Shown here: positions 1 to 7,949 of the stretch, piece by piece
How the letters are laid out: every line of letters starts with the position of its first letter
Numbering within the stretch: position 1 is the first letter of the stretch
Assembly (NCBI GenBank): GCA_035548175.1
Contig: DASZTO010000044.1
Span: 10,160-74,159 of the forward strand
Length of the DNA: 64,000 bases
Reading direction: 5' to 3'
DNA from: CALCHA01 sp035548175
Lineage (GTDB): Bacteria > Planctomycetota > Phycisphaerae > WQYP01
Notes under the pieces: generated by a model
What the model was told of the DNA's origin: nothing
The model's database searches: none
What the model saw: the letters and a program-made list of their open reading frames with translations, nothing else
Position numbers and translations under genes: made by a program

Positions 1-1
1 G

Positions 2-934
2 CTGGCGGAGGCGGGGATGTCATCGAAGCACGCCGTGGCGGCATCGACGACGCGGTGGCTGCTGGAAAAGGAATGCCGGACGCCGAGCGACTGGGCGAAG
101 AACTGCCCGGACTGCGAACCATCGGGGTGGTATTTTGAGTATCTGAACCCGCATTATCCGGACGTGGATGACACGGCGATGGTGGCGATGGCCCTGAAGC
201 GCGTGGGCGGGGAGGTGGCCAGGCCGGCGGTGAAGCGGGCGGTGGCGTGGCTGATGGCGATGCAGAACGATGATGGCGGGTGGGCGGCATTCGATCGGAC
301 GCGGAATCGGCCGGTGCTGGAGCATGTGCCGTTTGCGGATCACAATGCGATTCAGGATCCGTCATGTCCGGACATCGCGGCGCGGGCGCTGGAGTTCCTG
401 GGGCACACGGGGATCACGGTGGAGCATCCGGCGGTGCGGCGCGGGATCGACTTCATCAAGGAGACGCAGGAGCAGGAGGGGTGCTGGTTCGGGCGGTGGG
501 GCGTGAACTACATCTATGGCACCTGGCAGGTGCTGACGGGGCTCAAGAGCGTCAACGAGCGGATGGACCATGCGTACATCCGGCGGGCGGTGGACTGGCT
601 GCGGTCGGTGCAGAAGCCGGACGGGAGTTTTGGCGAAAGCTGCGACACGTATGAGAATCCGGCGCTGAAGGGTCGCGGGCCCAGCACGCCTTCGCAGACC
701 GCATGGGGAGCGATGGGGCTGATGGCGGCGGCGGGAGAAAGTTCGGGCAACGATCCGCACATCGGCAAGGCGATTCGCTGGCTGATCGAGAACCAGGGGG
801 CGGACGGGAACTGGGAAGAATTGTTTTTCACGGGGACGGGGTTTCCGCGGGTGTTTTATCTGAAGTATCACCTGTATCGGTTGTACTTTCCGCTGATGGC
901 GCTGGCGCGGTATCGGCGGCTGGGCGGGGTGTGA
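2..934 (+). CDS. shc: Squalene-hopene cyclase, C-terminal part (5' end outside window)
   Basis: Cyclises squalene to hopene, the committed step of hopanoid synthesis; a monotopic membrane enzyme. The reading frame is open from base 2, so the gene starts upstream. About 310 residues are visible: the class II catalytic acid motif DVDD (followed by TAM) lies about 53 residues into the piece, and roughly 250 residues follow it, as in full-length cyclases. At least four QW-type repeats are seen (QNDDGGW, QEQEGCW, QKPDGSF, QGADGNW), and the end FYLKYHLYRLYFPLMALARY is typical of the family. hpnH and hpnG lie 11-14 kb downstream, separated from it by the pectinolytic genes. Very sure of family. Confidence 0.95.
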   Translation: MAEAGMSSKHAVAASTTRWLLEKECRTPSDWAKNCPDCEPSGWYFEYLNPHYPDVDDTAMVAMALKRVGGEVARPAVKRAVAWLMAMQNDDGGWAAFDRTRNRPVLEHVPFADHNAIQDPSCPDIAARALEFLGHTGITVEHPAVRRGIDFIKETQEQEGCWFGRWGVNYIYGTWQVLTGLKSVNERMDHAYIRRAVDWLRSVQKPDGSFGESCDTYENPALKGRGPSTPSQTAWGAMGLMAAAGESSGNDPHIGKAIRWLIENQGADGNWEELFFTGTGFPRVFYLKYHLYRLYFPLMALARYRRLGGV

Positions 935-1130
935 GCGCGCGGGAAAAATTAGAAGAATTGGCGCCATTGGTTCCATTGGGGAAGAGGTGGAGGCGGGCGT
1001 TGTGATGCGCGGGGCGACTTTCGGATCGTAAAAGAAGCGGTAGAATGCTGAGAGTAGCCGCGGGGCATTGTCGGTGCGCGTGCGCCGTTCTCGTGGTCGA
1101 GACAAGCCGCGCATGCGGCGAGGAGTTTTT

Positions 1131-1214
1131 ATGGCGAAGAAGATGGCTGCGAAGGACAAAGTGAAGGCGGCGAAGAAGAAGTATGGCAAGAAGAAGCGCG
1201 GCAAGCAGAGCTGA
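1131..1214 (+). CDS. 27-residue Lys-rich basic peptide
   Basis: A very short reading frame in the gap between the cyclase and the pectinolytic genes. It encodes MAKKMAAKDKVKAAKKKYGK plus seven more residues (KKRGKQS). About 12 of 27 residues are Lys or Arg, and there is no acidic stretch. A good ribosome site (GGCGAGGAG, 5 bases before ATG) supports translation, and a -10-like TAGAAT lies at 1041-1046. The composition resembles small nucleic-acid-binding or ribosome-associated basic peptides, but I do not recognise a family and assign no function. The SD, the ATG and the clean stop are what I see; that it is a real gene is inference. Confidence 0.5.
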   Translation: MAKKMAAKDKVKAAKKKYGKKKRGKQS

Positions 1215-1397
1215 CGGCCGCGCCGGGGCGGGCGATCAAGTGCGGAGAAGGGTCAACGCGCCGCGCGTCGGCAGCTGGGGGTGAGCGCGCGAAAACCGCG
1301 GCGAAAGCGTTGGGGCTCGCGGCAATAGCGCGCGGGGGCGGGAGTTAAGCTTTTACGGGCGCGGGGCATTTCTTTTTGCGCGCATGGAGTTTTGGGA

Positions 1398-2807
1398 ATG
1401 AAGAAGATGGCGATGGCGGCGGCGACGGTGGCGTGTGTGGCGGTGGCGGCCATGGCGTTTGGGCAGGCGGCGACGCAGCCGGGCGCGGCGGGGCCGGGCG
1501 GGCGGCGCGGCGGGCGCGGCTTTGGGCGCGGGCGTACGCCGGTGGATTACGGTCCGCCGGCGGAGACGCTCCGGAAGGAATGGATCGATCAGGATACCGG
1601 GCACAAGGTGTTTCGGCTGTCGCTGACCAATGGCAGCGGGAGTCTGTATTTTCATTACAACGCGTATTCGCCGGACGGGAAGTGGCTGGTGTTCGACAGC
1701 CCGCAGGGGATCATGGAGCAGGATTTGACGGCGGTGGGGACGAAGCCGGCGGAACTGGTGGCGCCGGGGGCGCGGGCGATGGAAACGTCGCGCGTGGCGG
1801 ATGAGGTGTTTTACGTGGATCGGCAAGCGGGGGCGGTGATGGCGGCGGATCTCAATGATGGCCACAAGACGCGCGAAGTGGTGAAAATTCCGCAGGGGCT
1901 GCAGGTGGCGTGCGTGAATTGCGATGCGACGCTGTTTGCGGGGGTGATCGGCAATGCGCCGGAGGGGGCGGATAAGGCGGCGCCGCCGGACAAGATTCCG
2001 GCGGAGGACCAGTATGCGCGGATGTTTCCGGGGAAGAAGCCGGAGGAGCTGACGGCGGCGCAGCGTTCGAGCGCGGACAAGGAGAATCGGCTGGCGGCGC
2101 AACTGCGGCAGGCGGTGGAGGGGCCGCCGCGGTGTTTGTTCACGCTGGATGTGAAGACTGGGGAGGTGAAGAAGTTTGGGTACGCCCATGCGTGGCTGAA
2201 TCATTTGCAATTTTCGCCGACGGACCCGCACATGTTGATGTTCTGCCACGAGGGCACGTGGCACGAGACGGACCGGGTGTGGACGATCAACGTGGCGGAT
2301 GCCGATCCCAAGCCGGTGCTGATGCACAAGCGGACGATGGACATGGAGATCGCGGGCCACGAGTGGTGGGCGGCGGACGGCAAGAGCGTGTGTTTCGACC
2401 TCCAGAAGCCGCGGTCGCAGAAGTTTTTCATCGGGATGGTCGATCTGGCGACGATGAAAGAGACGGACTATGCGGTGGATCAGAACGCGTGGGGCGTGCA
2501 TTACAACCGGTCGAAGGATGGGACGATGTTTTCCTCCGACGGCGGGGATGATGCGCAGGTGGCGTTTGCGCCGGATGGCATGTGGATGAACCTGTTCCAC
2601 GTGCAGCCGGACGGAACGCTGCTGCGCGAGAAGCTGGTGAACATGAAGAAGCATAATTACGTGACGCCGGCGTCGGGCGGGGTGAACGGCGTGGAGCCCA
2701 ACGGGACATTCTCGCCGGATGGGAAATATGTGATTTTCACGGGGAATTTTGATGGGGCGCAGCATGTGTATGCGGTGGAGACAAGGCGGACGGTGAGCAA
2801 GGGGTGA
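1398..2807 (+). CDS. Secreted oligogalacturonate lyase-like protein (PL22)
   Basis: Beta-propeller lyase predicted to cleave short unsaturated oligogalacturonides from pectin, probably metal-dependent. It is 469 residues long. The start is placed at ATG 1398 (GGAG 8 bases upstream) rather than the in-frame TTG at 1392; this gives MKKMAMAAATVACVAVAAMA as signal peptide, cleaved after FGQA. A Gly/Arg-rich linker follows. Repeated blade-like strands (SPDGKWLVFDS, WAADGKSVCFD, SPDGKYVIFTG) and the conserved block with HAWLNHLQFSPTDP, CHEGTWHETDRVW and GHEWWAADGK match oligogalacturonate lyases, which use His residues in such blocks for Mn binding. It is first of six co-oriented carbohydrate genes. 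Confidence 0.82.
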   Translation: MKKMAMAAATVACVAVAAMAFGQAATQPGAAGPGGRRGGRGFGRGRTPVDYGPPAETLRKEWIDQDTGHKVFRLSLTNGSGSLYFHYNAYSPDGKWLVFDSPQGIMEQDLTAVGTKPAELVAPGARAMETSRVADEVFYVDRQAGAVMAADLNDGHKTREVVKIPQGLQVACVNCDATLFAGVIGNAPEGADKAAPPDKIPAEDQYARMFPGKKPEELTAAQRSSADKENRLAAQLRQAVEGPPRCLFTLDVKTGEVKKFGYAHAWLNHLQFSPTDPHMLMFCHEGTWHETDRVWTINVADADPKPVLMHKRTMDMEIAGHEWWAADGKSVCFDLQKPRSQKFFIGMVDLATMKETDYAVDQNAWGVHYNRSKDGTMFSSDGGDDAQVAFAPDGMWMNLFHVQPDGTLLREKLVNMKKHNYVTPASGGVNGVEPNGTFSPDGKYVIFTGNFDGAQHVYAVETRRTVSKG

Positions 2808-2816
2808 GGGGCGGGG

Positions 2817-2852
2817 TGGTAATTGGTAATTGGTAACTGGTAATTGGTAACT
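2817..2852. repeat. Word-like tandem repeat (TGGTAATTGGTAACTGG type)
   Basis: Between the PL22 and esterase genes the units TGGTAAT and TGGTAAC repeat five times with small variation. The tract is much richer in A+T than its surroundings. It is one of several short word repeats in this window's gaps. No function seen. Confidence 0.7.
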
Positions 2853-2876
2853 GCGGGATTGGACGGTGAGGTTGTG

Positions 2877-3875
2877 ATGCGAGCGGCGGCGATGATGGTG
2901 GCGGTGGCGGCGGGGGCGATGGTGTGTGTGGCGCAGACGACTCCGGCTGGAGCGCCTGGGCGCATGGGGGCACGAGGCGCGCGGGGCGGGGGCAAGACGG
3001 TGGCGGCGGCGGCGACGCAGAAGGATGTGCCGGTGTCGAGGGTCGATGAGAGCAAGTACACCGTCGAGGCGAACATTCCTTACGACAAGTACACGCAGAC
3101 GGTGCTCGACGTGATTTATCCCAAGGGCGGCGGGCCGGAGGCGAAAGAGGATTTGCCGGGCGTGGTGATGTTTCACGGCGGTGGGTGGATTGAAACTGAT
3201 AAGTCCACGATGAGTTCGTTTTACAACCGCTTTTTGGCGCATGGGTTCATTGTTTGCAATGTGGAATACCGGATGGCGAATCCGGGCGGGGCGACGGCGC
3301 CGGCGGCGGTGGAAGATGCGCTCAACGCGACGAAGTGGTTCTGGGATCACGCCGATCATTACCACGTCGACAAGAATCGGTTCATCGTGACGGGCGGCTC
3401 GGCGGGCGGGCACCTGGCGCTGATGGTGGGGATGGCGACGCCGGAAGCGAAGCTGGGGCCGACGAATCCCAGGGATTTCAAGATTGCGGCGATCGTGAAC
3501 GGGTATGGGCCGACGGATTTGCCGGACCTGATCGCCCGGCACACGGGGTGGGCGATCCAGTGGCTACCGAACGATGCGCCGGATCACGATGCGCTGGCGT
3601 TGCGGGTGAGCCCGAAGACGTACGCGCGCAAGGACATGCCGCCGCTGCTGACGGTGCAAGGCTCGCGCGACAACACGGTGCCGGTGGCGGAGAACGAGGC
3701 GCTGGTGAAGGAGATCCAGGAGAAGGGCGGGGATGCGACGATCTACCTGGCGCCGGGCGCGGGGCATGGCTTCAGCAATGCCACCTGGCCGGGCGTGGAG
3801 CATGAGATTTTCGACGTGTGGCTGCCGGAGCATCACATCATTCCGCCGCCGCCGGCGACGGCCCCGGCGCCGTGA
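2877..3875 (+). CDS. Secreted alpha/beta-hydrolase esterase (BD-FAE-like)
   Basis: Serine esterase of the acetyl-xylan/feruloyl/pectin-acetyl esterase kind, 332 residues. Start chosen at ATG 2877 with GGTGAGG about 6 bases upstream; a longer TTG start at 2844 would lie inside the intergenic repeat. A signal peptide (AAAMMVAVAAGAMVCVAQ) is followed by a Gly/Arg-rich linker. The fold markers are the oxyanion motif HGGGW, the nucleophile elbow GGSAGG, the acid in QGSRDNTVPV and the His in GAGHGFSN. Placed between PL22 and a rhamnosidase-like gene, it probably removes acetyl or other esters from pectin side chains; the exact substrate is inference. Confidence 0.8.
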   Translation: MRAAAMMVAVAAGAMVCVAQTTPAGAPGRMGARGARGGGKTVAAAATQKDVPVSRVDESKYTVEANIPYDKYTQTVLDVIYPKGGGPEAKEDLPGVVMFHGGGWIETDKSTMSSFYNRFLAHGFIVCNVEYRMANPGGATAPAAVEDALNATKWFWDHADHYHVDKNRFIVTGGSAGGHLALMVGMATPEAKLGPTNPRDFKIAAIVNGYGPTDLPDLIARHTGWAIQWLPNDAPDHDALALRVSPKTYARKDMPPLLTVQGSRDNTVPVAENEALVKEIQEKGGDATIYLAPGAGHGFSNATWPGVEHEIFDVWLPEHHIIPPPPATAPAP

Positions 3876-3932
3876 GTTTGCACCGGCGCGGAGATCTGCG
3901 GGATCCGGAACAGTCCTACCGAGGAGGCGGTG

Positions 3933-6263
3933 ATGAAGCGCGTTGCGGCGGGCGTGGGTGTGGTGCTGGCGTGTGCGCTGGGGACGGCGCGCGGCGATGA
4001 TCTGATCCGGCAGGAAATCACGATGCCCACGGCGTCGGAGCTGACGGCGAACCTGAAGGAGCCGCCGTCGGAGTACAGCCTGTCGCTCTACTGGGGCTGG
4101 GAGGGCAAGATCACGCCGGAGCTGCTGGATCGCGAGCTGGACATGATCAAGTCGCGCGGGTTTCGCTGCGTGACGATCGAGCCGGGCTATTACCTCGATC
4201 CCCCCTACCTGTCGCCGGGCTGGTTCGACACCATGAAGATGGCGGTGGAGCTGGCGAAGAAAAAGGGGATGCACGTTTACATTGTGGACGAAGGGAAATA
4301 TCCGTCGGGATTTGCGGGGGGGAAATTTTCGCAGGAGCGGCCGGACCTGCGCATGCAGGGGATGAACGCGCGGCGGATGGCGGTGGCGGCGGGGCAGGAA
4401 ATCAGCCAGCCGGCGGCGAACCTGCTGTATGCGGTGGCGACGGACGCGGCGGCGGGCAAATCGGTGGAGGTCCCCATCCGCGGCGATACGCTGAAGTGGA
4501 CGGCGCCGGCGGAGGGCACGTGGGAGCTGACGCTGATCTATCACGACTTTCACACCTCCCCCACCAAGTCGGTGAACAACCCGGTGGTGAATGCGAAGGA
4601 CACGTCGGCGTCGCTCGAGGATTACCTGAGCGATGCGGCCACGCAGCAGTACATCGACTGGACGCACGAGGGATACAAGAAGGTTCTGGGAGACGAGTTC
4701 GGGCGCACGGTGCTGGGCTTCCGCGGCGATGAGCCGGACTACTCGATCAATCCGTGGATGCCTTACACCGCGAAGCTGCTCGACGAGTTTCAGGCGAAGA
4801 AGGGCTATGATCTAAGGCCTTATTTGCCGTCGATGTTCCCGGCGGGCGGGCGCGGGGCGATGGTCAACACGGCGATCGATGTGACCGAGGAGCAGAAGCG
4901 GGCGCGGGCGGATTATTTTGATGTGTGGTCGGATATGTTCCGCGATCACTGGTTTTCGAAGATCGGCGACTGGTGCAGCGCCAACCACGTGCAGTATGAG
5001 GTGCACATCAACCACGAGGAAAACCTGCCGCTGCTGGCGCGCAGCGATGGCGATTATTTCAAGGATTATCGGGATGTGGGGATACCGGGGATCGACACGA
5101 TCTGGCATCAGATCTGGCCGGGGCTGGTGAGCGATTTTCCGAAGCTGGCGAGTTCGGCGGCGCATCTGACGGGGCGTCCGCGGGCGTTCACGGAAAGCTT
5201 CGCGGCGTATGACCCCAAGCCGAACATGGCCCAGGCGCGGTGGATTTTGAACCAGGAGATGGTGCGGGGGGTGAACAATGTGGAGATCATGTTTTATGGC
5301 ACGGAAGGGGCGCGGCCCGCCAATGCGCCGCCGCCCAGCGCCCCGCCGCCGCCCGCCGCCGGACGCGGGCGAGGGCGCGGGCCCGGAGGGATCGCCGCGA
5401 CGGGACCGGGCGCGCGCCGCGGCAATCCCGGGCAGGCGAATACCACATCGGCTGCCGGTCCGGGCGGCGTGCTGGGGCGGGTCGATCCCAACCCGCCCGC
5501 GCGCATGATCGCCGATCCGGAATTTCCCGCTCTCGCCGCATACGTCAACCGCGCCACCTATCTGCTCTCGCAGGGCCGGCCGACCGCGCGCATCGCCCTC
5601 TACGTCCCCTTCTCGAGCATGTGGCTTTCCAGCGCCGATGGCCAATCCGCCAACGCCAGCTATAAAGCCGCGATGCAGTCCCTCATGGAGCACCAGCTCG
5701 ATTTCGACCTGTTCGACGATCAGTCCGTAGAGGCCGATCTCACGCTCACCGGCAAGACGCTCGTGAACAAGAGCGGGGGCGCGTATGACACGGTGCTCAT
5801 TCCGACCGTCGCCGCACTCTCGAAGCACACGCTGGACATGCTGCACCAATTTCACAATGCCGGCGGAAGGGTCGTGTTCCTGGGCGACCTGCCGCGCATG
5901 ATCCCGGACAAAACGTTCCTCAACGCCCCAGCGCCCGGCGATCTTTCCTGGGCCGCGCGCGAGCCGATCGCCGATTTCGTCGCCGCCGCTCCCAGCTCCG
6001 ACGTTCACCTGATGACCGCGACCACCGCCGTCAAATACCTGCATCGCCACTACCAGGACGCCGAGGGCTACTTATTCTTCAATGAGGGCGACGACCCGGT
6101 GCATGTCGGCGTCGCACTCGCCTGCGATGGCCACGGCCAGCAGATCGATCTGAACACCGGCCAGGCGACGCCGGTGGAAGGGATGATCAAACACCTCGGC
6201 GACGCCAGCTTCACCCTCGATCTCGCCCCGTACCAGACCACGTTTTTCCTCGTCCACCCCTGA
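3933..6263 (+). CDS. Secreted glycoside hydrolase, GH106-like (alpha-L-rhamnosidase type)
   Basis: A 776-residue exported enzyme, probably removing L-rhamnose from rhamnogalacturonan. Start ATG 3933 has GAGGAGG 5 bases upstream (GTG 3930 is an alternative). After the signal peptide (VLACALGTARG) comes a TIM-barrel-like region with YWGWEGKITPELLDRELDMI, VDEGKYPSGFAGG, FRGDEPDYSINPWMPYTAKL and GYDLRPYLP, a set I know from GH106. HINHEENLP and FTESFAAYDP may hold catalytic acids. Residues about 465-525 are a Pro/Gly/Arg linker; the C-terminal part looks like a GH106 Rossmann/sandwich region. Codon style switches from G-ending to C-ending at the linker. It might instead be a related uncharacterised GH family. 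Confidence 0.7.
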   Translation: MKRVAAGVGVVLACALGTARGDDLIRQEITMPTASELTANLKEPPSEYSLSLYWGWEGKITPELLDRELDMIKSRGFRCVTIEPGYYLDPPYLSPGWFDTMKMAVELAKKKGMHVYIVDEGKYPSGFAGGKFSQERPDLRMQGMNARRMAVAAGQEISQPAANLLYAVATDAAAGKSVEVPIRGDTLKWTAPAEGTWELTLIYHDFHTSPTKSVNNPVVNAKDTSASLEDYLSDAATQQYIDWTHEGYKKVLGDEFGRTVLGFRGDEPDYSINPWMPYTAKLLDEFQAKKGYDLRPYLPSMFPAGGRGAMVNTAIDVTEEQKRARADYFDVWSDMFRDHWFSKIGDWCSANHVQYEVHINHEENLPLLARSDGDYFKDYRDVGIPGIDTIWHQIWPGLVSDFPKLASSAAHLTGRPRAFTESFAAYDPKPNMAQARWILNQEMVRGVNNVEIMFYGTEGARPANAPPPSAPPPPAAGRGRGRGPGGIAATGPGARRGNPGQANTTSAAGPGGVLGRVDPNPPARMIADPEFPALAAYVNRATYLLSQGRPTARIALYVPFSSMWLSSADGQSANASYKAAMQSLMEHQLDFDLFDDQSVEADLTLTGKTLVNKSGGAYDTVLIPTVAALSKHTLDMLHQFHNAGGRVVFLGDLPRMIPDKTFLNAPAPGDLSWAAREPIADFVAAAPSSDVHLMTATTAVKYLHRHYQDAEGYLFFNEGDDPVHVGVALACDGHGQQIDLNTGQATPVEGMIKHLGDASFTLDLAPYQTTFFLVHP

Positions 6264-6276
6264 GCACAAGGACACC

Positions 6277-7941
6277 ATGCCCAACGTTTCACTGCCCGCC
6301 CCCTTTCGCCGATGCGCCGCCCTCGCGGCCCTTCGCGTCGTCGCAGCTTCCTCTATGACTGTCGCCGCCCTCGCCGCCTGCCAGAGCGCCGCGATCCAAA
6401 CTTCGAAGCTGCCGCCCGTCTGGCAACCCGATCTCGGCAACGGCTCCTACAAAAATCCCGTCCTCAACGCCGACTATTCCGATCCCGACGTCATCCGCGT
6501 CGGCGACGATTATTACCTCACTTCCTCCTCCTTCTCCGACATTCCCGGCCTGCCGATCCTTCACTCGAAGGACCTCGTCAACTGGACCATCATCGGTCAT
6601 GTCTTCGATCATTACCCGCTGCCGGGTTTCGAAACACCCCAGCACGGCGACGGCGTGTGGGCGCCTTCCCTCCGCTATCACGACGGCCTCTTTTACGTGT
6701 ACTTCGGCGATCCCGACAACGGCATCTTCATGGCCACCGCCAGAAATCCCGCCGGCCCCTGGGCGCCGCTGCACCTGGTGAAAAAATCCAAGGGTTGGAT
6801 CGACACCTGCCCGCTCTGGGACGACGACGGCCAGGCGTATCTCGTCCACGCGTACGCCAACTCCCGCGCCGGCGTGAAGGACATGCTCGACATCTGCCGC
6901 ATGGCCCCCGACGGCAAATCGCTGCTGGATGAGGGCCGTCTCGTCGTCGATGGCCGCAACGGAAAATTTCCCACCGTCGAAGGGCCGAAGCTCTACAAAC
7001 GCAACGGCTGGTACTACATCCTCGCCCCCGCCGGCGGCGTCACCGGCGGTTACCAGATGGCCTTCCGCTCCAAAAACATCTTCGGGCCCTACGAAGCAAA
7101 AAAGGTGATGGAGCAGGGCAAGACGGCGATCAACGGTCCGCACCAGGGCGGGTGGGTGACGACGCAAACCGGCCAGAACTGGTTCATGCATTTCCAGGAT
7201 CGCGGGCCCTACGGGCGCGTCGTGCTGCTCGAGCCGATGAAGTGGGTCGATGATTGGCCCGTCATTGGCGAAGACCCCGATGGCGACGGCACCGGTCAGC
7301 CCGTGCTGACGTACCTCAAGCCCGATGTCGGCCGCTCTTACCCCCCCGCCGCCCCGCAGACCTCCGACGATTTCTCCTCGCCGAGGCTGGGCCTGCAATG
7401 GCAGTGGCCCGCCAATCCCCAGCCCTCCTTCTACTCCCTGACCGCGCGTCCCGGCTGGATGCGGCTATATTCCCAGCCGCTGCCCTCCGATGGAAAAAAT
7501 CTCTGGGACGCGCCCAACCTCCTGCTGCAAAAACTTCCCGCCGAGCGCTTTGACGTCACCACCAGGATCGACGCCGCCGGTCTGGCCGTCGGCGAGCGCG
7601 CCGGCCTGGTCGTCATCGGACAGGATTACGCCTGCCTGACGATCGAGCACACCGCCGCCGGCTGGCGGCTCGCCTATGACGTCGATGAAACCGCCAGCAC
7701 CGGCAAACTCGAAAAGGAGCAATGGACGCGCGCCCTGACTTCGCCCGTCGTGGACCTCGCCGTCGCCGTCGATTCCGGCGCTCGCTGCCAGTTCTCCTTC
7801 ACCGCCGGCGGCACGACCGTCAGTGTCGGCACGCCTTTCCACGCCACCGCCGGCCGCTGGATCGGCGCCAAGGTCGGCCTCTTCGCGCAGGGCGCCGGCG
7901 GCGGCCACGCCGATGTCGACGGCTTCTGGTTCTCACGCTGA
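6277..7941 (+). CDS. Lipoprotein glycoside hydrolase family 43 (xylosidase/arabinofuranosidase type)
   Basis: Five-bladed propeller glycosidase of 554 residues, probably anchored in a membrane: the lipobox LAAC places the lipidated Cys at residue 35, after a long signal segment. GH43 hallmarks are the general-base Asp in DYSDPDV (about residue 69), the pKa-modulating Asp in GWIDTCPLWDDDG and the acid Glu in VEGPKLYKRNGWYY. Residues about 370-554 form a second beta-sandwich of the DUF1349-like kind often attached to GH43 xylosidases. The start has AAGGA a few bases upstream. It follows the GH106-like gene by 13 bases, consistent with one operon for removing arabinose/xylose side chains of pectin. 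Confidence 0.9.
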   Translation: MPNVSLPAPFRRCAALAALRVVAASSMTVAALAACQSAAIQTSKLPPVWQPDLGNGSYKNPVLNADYSDPDVIRVGDDYYLTSSSFSDIPGLPILHSKDLVNWTIIGHVFDHYPLPGFETPQHGDGVWAPSLRYHDGLFYVYFGDPDNGIFMATARNPAGPWAPLHLVKKSKGWIDTCPLWDDDGQAYLVHAYANSRAGVKDMLDICRMAPDGKSLLDEGRLVVDGRNGKFPTVEGPKLYKRNGWYYILAPAGGVTGGYQMAFRSKNIFGPYEAKKVMEQGKTAINGPHQGGWVTTQTGQNWFMHFQDRGPYGRVVLLEPMKWVDDWPVIGEDPDGDGTGQPVLTYLKPDVGRSYPPAAPQTSDDFSSPRLGLQWQWPANPQPSFYSLTARPGWMRLYSQPLPSDGKNLWDAPNLLLQKLPAERFDVTTRIDAAGLAVGERAGLVVIGQDYACLTIEHTAAGWRLAYDVDETASTGKLEKEQWTRALTSPVVDLAVAVDSGARCQFSFTAGGTTVSVGTPFHATAGRWIGAKVGLFAQGAGGGHADVDGFWFSR

Positions 7942-7949
7942 GGAATCAC

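Noticed and set aside
1353..3542. 729-codon open frame on the minus strand opposite PL22/esterase
   Set aside because: Arg/His/Pro-rich shadow of G+C-rich coding sequence; no ribosome site, no domain, and the opposite strand has clear families.
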